This document shows, one piece after another, positions 36,836 through 48,250 of a stretch of DNA of 64,000 nt. The DNA is from Apostichopus japonicus (taxonomy: Eukaryota; Echinodermata; Holothuroidea; Aspidochirotida; Stichopodidae). Under the pieces are notes generated by a model. It saw only the letters and a program-made list of their open reading frames with translations. It was not told the DNA's origin and did no database searches. Position 1 is the first letter of the stretch, and each line of letters begins with the position of its first letter. The translations under genes and the position numbers were made by a program. The stretch spans positions 2,331,714-2,395,713 of the forward strand of contig NC_092567.1 in NCBI RefSeq assembly GCF_037975245.1. The letters are read 5' to 3'.

Positions 36836-38402
36836 TTAACCGTTTAGTTCGAGTCTTAATATGTTTCGGAGGTTAAGGTATAGAGTGACAGCATCAAATG
36901 GAGATGATGGTTCTTGTAAGTTATTTTCTTCCATGAGGATGCAGCACAAATGGAAGAAGTCCTCGTCGCACGGGAATTCGCCCTTAAACGTACATTCTTC
37001 ACGACACACCAAGACTTCCAAAGGCTCAACCCGGTGCAAGTAGTCACGTGTTCCATACAGTTCGGGGCACGAGTACATCATAACTGGACGACCATGGACG
37101 GTTATATTGTTCCGGAGTGGTCGAATTCTATGGCAGTTCCACTGTTCCGCTACATGGTCAATGTCATCCTGAATACAAAATCAAAAAGCGGAGATGTTTC
37201 AGTGAACCAAGTTATAACTGAAACCAATTTGACCGGAAGAACTGCTAAGAGTACCTAAAAATGAATTACTGTATAAGTTTTGAATCCACATAAATTTGGT
37301 TATATGCCAAAGCTCGAATGGATATTATATAATAATGCAGCCACACAGGGGTCTCGCAAAATACCCCCTGTCACTGCTCAGTTCTAAAATAAAAATCCCT
37401 TGAACACTTTCCAATTATATTAGAAGTAGGATGCCTATCAAATTAACAATTTCAGTTAATTAGTATTCAGAAGTGGTAACTCGCTTCCGAGAGTCCATTG
37501 CTCTCAGAAGAATGTCCTTTATTTATCAAATTAGTTACAAAAGCAGGACAAGTCTCACTCACCTGGACCCTTCTCAGGAAACAGAACTGCATCAAATTTC
37601 GATCAATATCGTCTCCTGTGAAGTAGCCGTCATCTTTTATATGATGAAAAACATTCATCCAAAATTGAATGCACTCCTTACGTAATATCCCCCAAAAGAA
37701 CTCAATACGTTGATTGTGGGTGCTGGTACCGTAAATGAAACCCACTGAATTTGGAATGTTTCTATGAAAGAAAAGTTGCATTTGTTCCATTGTTCTATTT
37801 TCTGTTCCCATGTCGGTGCGTATTAGAAACGGAAATCCACCTCTTCTATCCACTGCTTCAATGAAGTAACCAGCTATAACAGTTGGGTCGTTGTTCGTTT
37901 TGTAGGCTTCACACCAAATCAACTTTCGTGAAAAACCATCAATGCATCCATTGATTCCAATCCCGAATGGCTTCAGTTTATCATATCCGTCTGCATGCCA
38001 TATAAAATTGGGACCATTTGCATGATATGCTCTTCTGTAAAGACGCCTCCTGGACCTTATTGCAACTCCAATGGGATCTAAAACACTAAGAGCAATGCGA
38101 ATAGTTTCTTTATCAATATTAAGACCACTTTGCAAACACTTTAAATGCATCCACCGGTATCCATGACATTGTCCAGATGACTGAATTTCCCGCTCAAGAA
38201 ATTCAACAACATCGGCTAGGTCAGCATGGCGTTTCCTTCTTGCGAGTCCTAACCTTTTAAGTTGCCTTCTTAAGTGTCTGTTACTTATGACAATATCGTT
38301 TTCAAAAGCTAGCATTGCCTGAATTTCAGCATAGGGTAACCCCATGCTGAAATATTGCCGAATAAGGCGATCTCGATCCATTTCGAGACATTCAAAACGC
38401 AC
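36836..38402 (-). CDS. DDE integrase-type transposase (2 exons)
   Basis: Exon 1 is 38402-37563 and exon 2 is 37168-36836, joined in phase 0 across a 394-bp intron (CAG/GTGAGT to GTATTCAG/GAT). The product is about 390 aa, or 383 aa from the second Met. Residues 8-60 form a helix-turn-helix-like region (RDRLIRQYFSMGLPYAEIQA, then RHLRRQLKRLGL). The catalytic core has Asp138 in WHADGYDKL, Asp197 in RTDMGTEN and Glu234 in NQRIEFFWG. The spacing of 36 residues between the last two fits rve/IS3-type integrases. Exon 2 adds a C-terminal region with WNCHRIRPLRN and GRPVMMYSCPELYG. The protein would cut and join the ends of the surrounding element in the nucleus. Reading straight through exon 1 past 37563 gives a spurious tail; the splice model restores the family C-terminus. 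An extra 5' exon inside the TIR is possible. Confidence 0.9.
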
Positions 38403-38458
38403 ATCGAAAGTCTGCTTGCACCTGCACAGTCAATGTTTGTGAATGTGTGACTACATAA

Positions 38459-38736
38459 AATTTTGTTTTTCGTAGTAAAAATTTTGTTTTTCGTAGTAAA
38501 AATTTTGTTTTTCGTAGTAAAATTTTTTGTTTTTCGTAGTAAAATTTTTGTTTTTCGTAGTAAAAATTTTGTTTTTCGTAGTAAAAATTTTGTTTTTCGT
38601 AGTAAAAATTTTGTTTTTCGTAGTAAAAATTTTGTTTTTCGTAGTAAAAATTTTGTTTTTCGTAGTAAAAATTTTGTCTTGTATATATATCCGTGGTTTT
38701 TTTTTTTTTTTGCCATGGCCGCATTAGTCTTCCGTA
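38459..38736 (-). repeat. Right terminal inverted repeat with 21-bp subrepeat array
   Basis: This is the inverted counterpart of the left end: the same 25-bp outer TIR, a 15-nt homopolymer, the ACGGATATATATACAAGAC motif and about ten 21-bp units (TTTTCGTAGT as read on plus). It has about two more units than the left arm, so arrays vary by unit gain or loss while the outer TIR is conserved. It ends only some 55 bp upstream of the transposase start codon on the minus strand. Confidence 0.9.
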
Positions 38737-38911
38737 CAAACTACTATGTGGAGCCAAACAAGTTTTGTGTACAGTGCTCAGATTTGATTATTAAAAACAA
38801 TATTAACTACGTAATTTGTAACTTAGAGTAGCTATTGGGTGTAAGGTATCAGAGGGCCGTGTGAAAATAAGCTTCAGCACGTTATCAGTGCAATGCTATA
38901 AGCCTCAAACG

Positions 38912-39235
38912 GGTTAGTTTAGTTTAGTAGAAAAAAAAGGATCAGGAGGGACACTCAAGTCCCCATCAAGAACCTTACAGTCCTGAGAGAGAAAAAAAAC
39001 CTGAAGAAAACAAACACTCTGAGCCAATAACCATGCTTAAAGTGCTTGTCCAAAGCATTGTTAAACCCATTCACACTACTTGCAAGTAAAACTTTCTCAG
39101 GCAGACCGTTATACTAATTAACAACCCTATTAGGAAAACAAAGTTATGCCGAATATTAAATCTACTTGTAATACCATCTGTAAAAGTCGTAGGAGGTGGA
39201 TGGTAAATCTCTCAGCCTGTGATTGGGGAAGTAGC
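38912..39235 (-). pseudogene. Decayed LINE 3' end (reverse-transcriptase C-terminus)
   Basis: Reading the minus strand, NRVVN, a stop codon at the usual Trp, then YNGLPEKVLLASSVNGFNNA and LDKHF follow in one frame. This is the conserved C-terminal tail of CR1/L2/Jockey-type LINE reverse transcriptases (RVVNxWNxLPxxVVxAxSVNxFKxxLDxHW). The element ends in a TAAACTAAACTAAC microsatellite tail (38912-38930). A stop within the motif shows that it is dead. It lies about 180 bp right of the large transposon. Confidence 0.75.
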
Positions 39236-39320
39236 TTAATGAACAGTCCATACCATTTAAACTAGATGGTGCAATTTATGTGATGTTCTAATTATTTAAT
39301 ATTCTTTCTTTTCATTTCAG

Positions 39321-39382
39321 AAGGACATCTGTACTATATCTACTCTAATCTACATGTTGCACAGATAGGTGAATATGAAGAG
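39321..39382 (+). CDS. Candidate penultimate exon of an unrecognised gene
   Basis: A 62-nt segment lies between an acceptor (TTTTCATTTCAG) and a donor (GAG/GTATAG). One frame is open, giving GHLYYIYSNLHVAQIGEYEE, and it ends in phase 0. That matches the phase-0 start of the exon at 40680, so the two may be joined. The protein is not recognised. Confidence 0.4.
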
Positions 39383-40679
39383 GTATAGTTATGGGAAACT
39401 GCCAACTAGTAGATCTGGAGATGTCCTATACTTCGTACAGAATATAGCTGTAAGTTAAATACTGAATACATTTTAAATTATTGTCAGGGCCGCTGAACAA
39501 CCCTGCAAATAGTGATGCGTTCATCACCTTGGTAATAGTAATAACTATGACCAACCTACATATTGTGCTGATATCATCCCGTTTTAGTGTCTGCAATAAC
39601 ATTATTTCCAATTGTGTATTTCTTACTAGAAATATTAGCTAATTCACAAACTAGCAGCAATGAGACCGTTGTTTTGTTATATGTATCACTGTGTATGGTA
39701 CAGTGTGGCCGTCAGTACATGCACACTAGAACTCAGAAAATGTAAACACGGGGGTATATGTGAATAATCGCCTGGTTTGTTTGATCTCATATTGTTTAAT
39801 TGTTCAGATTTGCAATACAATCTAAATTTTGAAGAAAGAAACATACAGAATATGTGGAAGTGTGATTATATGCTTACTGTGCGCAACGAAATGATGATTT
39901 GTTTACTTGAACGCAACATGGGACCTAAAGGCATAAATCAGGGTATATTTTTTCTTAAAAATCTTGTCAGCATTCAAACCTCATCACAATACATATTTAG
40001 TTTTCCAAATGTATTGTGACAGATTCGTATCTTTGCAACTAAACTTACTGCTATAGTAGCCTATAAAACGGTGGGAAAACATTTGGCGACAACATTCCAC
40101 AAAAATACAGTTATGGTTATAAGTAATGGTAAGATGATTTAGTGTGTGAAAGATTCATAAAGGGTTTTAATCACTACCTCAAAGAAAAACATGTGACAAG
40201 ATCTCCTTTCTGTGAAAGAACGGTTCTCAGACCTCAGACCCTGATGTGTGCTTTAATTCTTGCAAAGTTGACATCTTGATCACCTTATCACTAATTGTAC
40301 TAGTATTGTCAATCAGCAAAATACCATCAATGATAGGTCAGTTATCCCTCACTCATTCTTATCATTATGTTTCTTTGCTGGCTATTCTTCATGTTACACA
40401 TCACATTAAACATACATTGCATGTGTGGTGACCTAAAGTAGCTTTGCCTTCTCTTGCCAGTCATATTTCATTTTCTTTATTCTTTCCTAGGGAAATACAA
40501 GTACTGTATCCTTTGTTTCTTAGCTCCAAGTTAAAGAGTCCCATGAATAATCTGATTTATCCATGTCAGGGGTCCTCAACAATTGGGTTAATATAAAATG
40601 CATTTACGGGTTAAGCTCACTGTCTAAACAATTCTGTAAGAATATTTCTTTAAATTGATTTCATATCCTTACTCAACAG

Positions 40680-41045
40680 GAAGGCACAGATGTGGAAGCT
40701 GCAGCCCGGAAAAGAAATATTGTCCAGTATAGTCAGCAATTTAAACTTTCTGGTGGACATGACACTGGCCATAATCAATATTTCATTGTAGCTGAGCCAA
40801 CAAAACAGTTATTTCCAGCTGGGCAAACATTGTGGAGGCAGCCGACAAGCTCTTCAAAAGTCACTGCGTCTCCAAAAATGTGGGAGTTTGTGAAATTACA
40901 TAAACAATTGCTTGTTAACGTTAACCACAGAAATACATTGGATAGAAGTCGCTTCACAACATCTGACAATGCTACACTTTTGCAGCGAACTGAAGATGAC
41001 TCACAACATTTGAAGTCCACTCAAATCAATGATTCATGTACATGA
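40680..41045 (+). CDS. Probable terminal exon of an unrecognised gene
   Basis: An acceptor (TTACTCAACAG) is followed by a frame open for 121 codons to TGA at 41043-41045. The product is hydrophilic and Gln/Ser/Thr-rich, beginning EGTDVEAAARKRNIVQ and containing GHDTGHNQYFIVAEPTKQLF. Composition looks coding rather than random, and the exon joins in phase with the candidate exon at 39321-39382. No domain is recognised. It is 1.9 kb right of the large transposon, so the element may sit in an intron or the upstream flank of this gene; earlier exons were not found in the window. Confidence 0.5.
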   Translation, partial: EGTDVEAAARKRNIVQYSQQFKLSGGHDTGHNQYFIVAEPTKQLFPAGQTLWRQPTSSSKVTASPKMWEFVKLHKQLLVNVNHRNTLDRSRFTTSDNATLLQRTEDDSQHLKSTQINDSCT

Positions 41046-41826
41046 CTTGCACATTAAGTGAACAAGATTCGACTGTTCCGATCCTGTGTGGCCATTTACT
41101 TAAGAACTATGTTACTATGGACTGTAGGGTTCTTGTTTTGTGGTATCTCTCTTTTTATATTAACAACTCACATTAATAATTACAGGCATTTTAATTGTTT
41201 ACTCACATATTTGCAATGTCTGTGCATATTTATTGAAAACTTTGTTTTTCTATCTTTATTAAGGTAATCCCATACTAAGACAAATTATCATGTCTTGATT
41301 GTCTGATGTTCATGTTATATACAAAACAACGGTGCACGCAGGCTATGTTATTGCACTTCAAATGTTCGAATCTTGCCAACAGTAGAAGTCGCTTCTTTCC
41401 AGTGCAGCTCTGAGATGTTAATGTATCCAGTTACAGAGATAGAAAGCAGATAGATATAAAAAATACACAAGCTAGTACAGGAATGTACATGAAGCATATA
41501 AATAATATAAAAGTCCATTTAAAGCTGAATACATAGGCCCACACCTATGTATATCATATCTCTAAAACAAAACAAAAATGTCTATGTGGAAGCAAATTCC
41601 ACCACTCTGTGATGAATTTAATACTCTTTCATATCTGAAGCCAAATGTTAAACTGTCTAACATGTTATACCTGTAAGATATCTACAATTTTTGATCAACT
41701 GATAGTATTTCCAAAGTACTCAGCTCACCGATGTTTAAAGTATCATTGTCTACAACCAATTTTTAACTTCCACTGAATAATGTTGAAATCACAACATGAT
41801 TTGTTAAACATTGATCAGAAAAGTGA

Positions 41827-41876
41827 CTTGTGTTTCGGCCTTTTGGCTAAGATCATATGTAGTATATGTAGTATCT
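41827..41876 (+). ncRNA. U2 snRNA-like 5' fragment (pseudogene or U2-derived SINE head)
   Basis: CGGCCTTTTGGCTAAGATCA at 41836-41855 is identical to the 5' part of U2 snRNA as I remember it, and TATGTAGTATATGT follows with few differences. The branch-point-recognition word GTAGTA is retained. Sequence after about 41876 departs from U2 and instead contains an AGTCCC...GGGACT hairpin (around 41922-41943). The copy is therefore truncated or chimeric, not a normal U2 gene. No proximal promoter element was recognised. Confidence 0.6.
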
Positions 41877-42269
41877 TTCGAAGGGAATGATAATGCACAC
41901 CCGACGATGATCTCACAGTCACAGTCCCGATGAAAGGGGACTGGGGTTGAGAGCGCATCAGTCGTTCGGTAGTTTGGTTTTCGTGCCCAGGTTCTTTCCT
42001 AGGCGACTTTTTCTTAACAAGTAGTGTGTTTTCTGGTGCTTGTGTTGAGAATAAGACTGAAAGACAGACCATACTAACTCAGGAGCCATTAGGCACCTTT
42101 CAGTAAATTCCCTTGCATTAACGTATCTTAGAATGTCGTTTTTGAGGGTAAATGCATCAACAATGAAGAATTTCAGCATTTAGTCAACATGGAGGATCAT
42201 TAGAAAAGCATTTTCAAACCAGAATTTGCAATTCATAAGATTGACAGTATAGCTATGATGTGTAATAAT

Positions 42270-42560
42270 TCATTCTAAACGACTGACTTTTCAGCTTATA
42301 TATCAGTCTAATAGACTAGAAAGTGTTCAATCTAATTTAGACTGGTGCTGCAATAATTCAGTCTAAACTTCTAACTGTTCAGTTTAAAATGGTTTGATTT
42401 TCAGTCTATTATACTGCAGAGTATTTAGTCTAGCTAAGACTGACATTCAGTCTTTACATTTCAGACTGGAATTTAGTCTATGTAGTTTGATCCCTGATAC
42501 CATCCATCATTAGACTGAAATTTCAGATGATTAGACTAACATTTCAGTCTTTCATTTTAA
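42270..42560. repeat. Irregular TTCAGTCTA/TAGACTGAA repeat cluster
   Basis: About a dozen near copies of the nonamer TTCAGTCTA or its complement TAGACTGAA are scattered over 290 bp in both orientations, separated by AT-rich spacers of 10-30 bp. It directly adjoins copy 2 of the 0.9-kb dispersed repeat. Confidence 0.6.
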
Positions 42561-43450
42561 GGAGAGTAGATTACATAAACAAAGAAAAAAGTGAACCACA
42601 TAGGTGAGTTCAAAATCAACAACTAAAGGACACATACACAAGCTCACCCTAAAATGAAATAACTTGAATACAAATTGACACTAAATGAAGTCTAGCGTGT
42701 TTGCGTGTGTGTGTAGGGGGGGGGGGGGGGGGTCGGGAGTGGTGGATTCCCTCTTTGTCACCAGGTCCTGTACTATACCACCTCCCTTATTTCCTACATT
42801 GATCAGTACAATCTATGAACCTTATTTACTTACCTAATCAGGTTTTAATTGGATGTCCTTTGTTTGGTGTAAATATCATTGACTCAATGACATTTAGTTT
42901 CAATAAAATGGAAATCCTTTATGTCATATTCAATCCTTGATGATTGGTTCCGGTATCAAATGGTCCTGGAATGGGAGGTTGTGTCCAACTGTTTGGTTGA
43001 GGAAGTGTTGATTAACATACAATGCCATAGTTATAGATCAAGCTTTTTTAAATCTAAGGTGAAAATGACAGTATCGGAATTCCATTACAAAACCGGTCAA
43101 TATGTCCAAACTGTGCAGGAATATAAAGCTATTTCCAGTAACATATCCACTACTTCATATTTTCCATGATCGCCGTGTTAAACCTGTCGTACAACTGATG
43201 CGCCATACGTTCTGATTTGATTATTTGGTTATATTTATATTCTGTGTACTTTTATTATAAACACAATTTCAGTTATGAGTCATTTCTTCAGTAAACGTAG
43301 GAACAAACAATATATTCATAATTATCCAACCGAGTCGGAGGCCTTACTGCATATACAATAGCAGGGAGACGTCAGTTACTAAATTTTAACTGATGACGTA
43401 AAAGCCTTTGTAACGCCTTAGCAAATTGTCCTGTTTTAAGTAACGCTTAA
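42560..43450. repeat. Dispersed 0.9-kb repeat, copy 2
   Basis: This is the counterpart of 18230-19180 in the same orientation. It keeps the GT-rich microsatellite plus G-run (42700-42732) and the conserved words GGTCCTGGAATGGGAGG and AAGCCTTTGTAACGCCTTA. No coding capacity is visible. Confidence 0.7.
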
Positions 43451-43726
43451 ATGACTTCTTAAAAATGGCCCTGGCTACATACTTTTTGTATATATTACTT
43501 ATCGCCATTGGTAAATAGATTGATAACCGAAGATTGAATTTGAATACACAATTTGAACTTGAATTAAACTTGTATATATGGCTATTGTAAAGAGTTACCA
43601 AAGATTTGTTTTAGATGTGTCTACAATTCTTTCTTCCTTGCTGTTACTATAGTCCATTGTAAATTTTTATGAGATAGCCTTTTCTATGTAAATCGTTTTA
43701 TAAATATTATGTTTATTATCATCATC

Positions 43727-43965
43727 TTCGTCTTCGTCCTCGTCTTCGTCCTCGTCCTCGTCCTCGTCGTCATCGTCGTCGCCATCATCACCATCGTCAT
43801 CGTCATCGTCACCGTCACCGTCACCGTCACCACCCCCACCCCACCCCCACCACCACCATCATCACCATTACCATCACCATTACCATCATCATCATCATCA
43901 TCATCATCACCATCACCATCACCATCACCATCACCATCACCATCACCATCACCACCATCACCATC

Positions 43966-43996
<31 letters not shown>

Positions 43997-44014
43997 CCAT
44001 CATCATCACCATCC

Positions 44015-44047
<33 letters not shown>

Positions 44048-44137
44048 CCATCCTCACCATTATCATCATCATCATCATGCTCATCATCATCATCATCATT
44101 ATCATCATCGTCATCATCATCATCATCATCACCATCC

Positions 44138-44182
<45 letters not shown>

Positions 44183-44258
44183 CCATCCTCATCATTATCA
44201 TCATCATCATCATGCTCATCATCACCATCATCATCATTATCATCATCATTAGTATTAC
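43727..44258. repeat. Trinucleotide microsatellite (ATC/CGTC-type), about 530 bp
   Basis: A long array passes from TCGTCC/TCGTCT through CACCGT and CACCAT to ATCATC units. Frames stay open on both strands and give poly-Ser, poly-Ile or poly-Met pseudo-ORFs; these are artefacts of the repeat. The unit changes along the array suggest successive expansions. Confidence 0.95.
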
Positions 44259-44259
44259 T

Positions 44260-46430
44260 GACCAGAATGTAACACCGACGTTAAGATTCTGGGCGGCATT
44301 TTCGTTCTTGTCAACATCTCATATCTCTAGACATTGGTCTTTCATAGAAACTGAACGATACCCAGTACCTAGCTTTTCAGTTATTTTTAGAGTAAACACA
44401 TTTTTTGTACAGACTGAGATATTGAGATTAACACAAATTGAATTATGATACATTTCCAAGTTGTTACTTTGTGTTAATCATGATGACAATCTGTAATGTT
44501 TGCTGAAAAGAAGTGTCAGAGTTTGCTCCACGATCTAATATTAAAGTTTGGTAAACCTTACACAATCTTCTAGATTTTTCACAAGTTAACGTCAACAAGC
44601 AAAGACTTTGTAAGATTCTATTTGATTTTGAAAATTTCCTCGACCTTCTCAAATATCCAAACACAGAAGACGCGTTAACAATACACGGTTTTATGAAAAT
44701 AGAGAGAGAAATATAGAACTCAGTAATATAGAAATGTTTTTCTTTCTTCCTTGTTTTGCTATCATTAGATTTTTCTTTTGTTAGCCTCTTACCTGCTTTC
44801 AAACTTTCCTAAGTCTGCAACCACGAGGAACAATAATACCGAACCGGTTCAATTTTGACGTTTAATCGGTTAATTATTTTATTGTAAACATGTTACTTCT
44901 TCCTCACGCTCATTAGTCATTAATGTGATCAATAATCGCCTTGGAAACGTTTCTTGTTTTACTTTTTGTACAATACAGGACTGTGTGACATGTTGGAGAT
45001 CTATTTGATGATCTCTGTGATGAATCCAACATTAACAGTGCTGTATATAGTACTTTATTTTTTTGTAAATCCTTCCATGAAGATTGCAATCATTCTTGTA
45101 TTTGTTACCGCATGATGTTATCTTTTGATGAAAATGGTTAGGTGATGACGTCACGCTGATAACTGACAATGAGTGTTTCAGGAATAATTCGTCATTCAAT
45201 GTACAGAGGATATGTCACGTGACCGAAGTCAATTTACAATCTTAAGAAACGGGTTCAATTCGTTCAATTTGGTATCTCAGACCCCTAATTCGTTACGCTA
45301 AATTTAGTTTGTTAATTGATGTATTGTCATGCTCTGCACCTCGCCACTTGTATACGTCATTTGATGATCACTTACTGCTTAACAATACTTTATCGTTTTT
45401 ACCTCTAAACCAGATGCAGTGTTATCAGTTTGGCCAAGAAGAAAGAGAAGAGTGTGAAGCGTAATATGAGACCGCTTTGAGGAACCTCTCTAAGGCCCCC
45501 TACTATTCTAACTTATCATAAGTGTTGTAATCAGCTGATAACTTCAACATGGTCCCGTGATGGTGAACAAAATTCAAATCGAACAAAACAAATCGAGAAG
45601 TTTGTTCATAAGTCTCTTCTTTGACGTATTGTATACGTGATACGAAAGTGTACTTTGGGACACGATATTGGGACGTGTTTTTATTTGTGTATTCAAAGCC
45701 AGGCAATGATGACATTTTACCTCACCTTCACACAAATGGTCCCACTACGATTCACTTCCAATCCGCACTACACCCTTTCCACCGAACTGTCATAAAAAAT
45801 GTTATGATCTTGATTACAAACCACGTCCAATGTTACCATGGTAACAACAACAGTATATTTCGGAAGTCGATATTTCAATAGAACGAACTTCATCGAAAGT
45901 TATAATTTATTGTTCTTGATGTTTCTTACAATGGTTCATCTGCGAAACGGAGATCGTTTGTATTGACGAGTATATAAGCTCATTTGTTGTCCTACAACTA
46001 TACTTTTGTCGATTGGGACCATTTACCTATGATAAGGTACCATAACAAAGAGGTTTTTGGGTTCATTCGATGCTCACCAGGAATGCACTCTTGTAAAATG
46101 GAAGGGTGCTTAGATGCAAAGTGTTGCTATATTCTGCCAATAATGCTATGAAGACAATGAATCCTGAATAGGAATTACTTAATGTTGTTTCTTTTGTGTA
46201 GAGTCCTTACATACTTGCATACATCTGCAAAAACCAACATGGAGTGGTAATTGTAGCGGTGTGTAAGGGTGTGGGGAGGGGGGGGGGGGGTGATTGCGAA
46301 TTGTTCTTTGAATTATACTTCATGGTTTAATTGTTTAATGTACCAGAATGAAACTCGCTATTCAACGTTTCATACATGCCGCTATTTTTCATTTTGTTAC
46401 ACAAAATGGATTCCAAAATGAATTTGGTAT
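44260..46430. other. Non-coding DNA, no gene seen
   Basis: Short ORFs (for example 44464-44802 minus, 45621-45881 plus) show no motif or splice support. A G-run lies at about 46276-46291. Confidence 0.4.
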
Positions 46431-46431
46431 C

Positions 46432-46505
46432 CTACAGGGATTCGATCCGGACGGGATCATTGACTTGCAATCGTGATGTAACAAACTAAACTATTTGATA
46501 TTGGA
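46432..46505 (-). repeat. tRNA-like pseudogene or SINE head
   Basis: On the minus strand, TAGTTTAGTTTGTTA resembles an A box, a 7-nt loop flanked by ATT/AAT follows, and GGATCGAATCC is one base from the B-box consensus GGTTCGANTCC. The stems are poorly paired, so it is not a functional tRNA. A degraded tRNA-derived SINE or pseudogene is the best reading. Confidence 0.35.
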
Positions 46506-46900
46506 ACTTAAATGTTACATTCATACCCTAATACATCTCTTATGTATCATTTCTTATACAGTGATAAATACGTTTCCAATAGATGTATCTGTTTCCTTAA
46601 TATCGTATCTCCTTCTTCTCAAGTAAATGCATGAATTTCTTAAAATAGTGTGTCATTTTACCATGTATGCCCAAATACACACATCATTTTTTTTATGAAA
46701 TCTAACTTTTGGGCAGGGGTTGCGAAGGGGGGGGGTTAAACAAAAAGGCACTTTCAAATGACATATTGCTTAATTTATCAACAAAACGACATTTTTAAAT
46801 TAGTAAAGGACCCTTTTTATTACAAAAAAAGGAAAGGTTCCTTCTTTTAACCAGTTTTCACAAATCTGGAGGGAGAGCGTACCCAGGCCCTGCCCTGTTC

Positions 46901-48241
46901 GCGGCTTTTTCCCCAAACAGGTTTGCAATTGTGTGTAAATAGTCGCTCATGATTGGTCGGAAGTTACGTCATCAATATAGAAACCTTGTACTTCGCGGTA
47001 AGCAAAATGTTTGAATCAATTCGTTGCAACGAAGGTTTGAACGTTCAAAATTACCCTAGGCTTTTCGTCAGTATATGTAGATATCTTTGGAATTGGTTTA
47101 GACATATTTAGCACACTAGTTTGTTATATTGTAAGATCAACTATCGATGTTTGATCAAAGTTTTCTGTGAAGGCATTTATCGATAACATAGCACAAAGCA
47201 CATAACAGTTTTGTACAGGGTGCATCACACATGCGCTGTAGGCCTATATGTATTAAAACTATGTACACGGTGCAGCGATGGAAGTATACCATACTGTACA
47301 CTATACAGTATGGACATTTTAGAACTGTGTTGTGCTACAAAAACAGTTCTGTTCTCAACAGCCCCCCCCCCACCCAACTCCCTCCCCCTTCTGGAACCAC
47401 TTCTTAACATTGGCCAGAGGTTTTCTCGAGATGACAGGATTGCTTATCAGTAGCTTGTATCTATGCTTTGACTCAATACAAAGGACCAACTACCTCTCCA
47501 CCAAAAATATTTCTTCCAGTCTTTATTAGTTATTGATGACAGTTACCCAGCATTCTTCACCCCTCACTTGAGCTTCGGCCTATCCTGTTTAGTCCTATAT
47601 GTATTGTGTATATCCAATAGTTTCCTCTATATATGATCTAACCCAATGGAGAAACATATGATTTAACAGAAAAGTTGTATAAATTAAGCCTGATTATTCG
47701 CAAACCATTTTCCAACTTTTAGACAGGAATATTGCAGACTTACTGTAGTCCTAATCTAGTTGCGCAATTCACGTACGTATTGTATCACTGATTCAAACTA
47801 CTGCTGCTGTCATGTTTGCGTATATTCATTTAAGACTTGTTATTTTAGTGTATCCATTGCACTAATCGAATTCCGGTTTCAATAGAACGACTCACGAATC
47901 TTACAATGTAGCGTATGTATCATAAGTAAGTTCAACAAGTGATCCAAGCATTAAAGGTAAAGTTCGGACGATTAGAAGGCAACCCCGTAACTAGACTTAA
48001 CTAAGTGTCACAGGACATCAACAACAACATTTTATCTGTTCAGCTTAAGCATCATGTTTCAGTGACGTCAATGAACTCATTCATGTTTTGACATTTAAGA
48101 CCCATGGACCTTATCATTCTTCTGATTCAGTGTTTGTCTTCCAACTGTCTATCAAGTGATGGTCATTATTGATGCTGACGTTCAGAGCAATCTGATTAAA
48201 TGAAAACTCCGTATTTGCAAACCTTTTCGGGAAAAAATCGC
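46901..48241. mobile_element. Non-autonomous Mutator-like (MULE) element, copy B
   Basis: The left end reads GCGGCTTTTTCCCCAAACAG and the reverse complement of the right end reads GCGATTTTTTCCCGAAAAGG. The nonamers outside are GCCCTGTTC (46892-46900) and GCCCTGGCC (48242-48250), 7 of 9 matching, as expected of an older 9-bp duplication. The 1341-bp body aligns with the hAT-free body of copy A, for example CATGATTGGTCGGAA, TTTGGAATTGGTTTAGACAT, CATCACACATGCGCTG and AATGTAGCGTATGTATCATA. It has no transposase ORF. Confidence 0.8.
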
Positions 48242-48250
48242 GCCCTGGCC

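Larger units (their letters stand above)
26532..38736. mobile_element. Complete 12.2-kb IS3EU-like DNA transposon carrying a HECT ligase and a DDE transposase
   Basis: Both ends begin TACGGAAGACTAATGCGGCC in inverted orientation and continue with ATGGC, a 15-nt A tract, ACGGATATATATACAAGAC and an array of 21-bp subrepeats. An exact 6-bp duplication, CAAACT, flanks the element at 26526-26531 and 38737-38742. Inside, two spliced genes converge: a HECT-domain gene on the plus strand (26989-32574) and an integrase-like DDE transposase on the minus strand (36836-38402). A 6-bp duplication with TAY...RTA termini fits the IS3EU superfamily of eukaryotic transposons as I recall it; the superfamily name is inference, while boundaries and coding content are read directly. 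Intact frames, matching TIRs and perfect TSD suggest recent insertion. Confidence 0.9.

Noticed and set aside
43709-44448. ORFs coding poly-Ser, poly-Ile and poly-Met on both strands
   Set aside because: Direct translation of the ATC trinucleotide microsatellite; no flanking coding signal.
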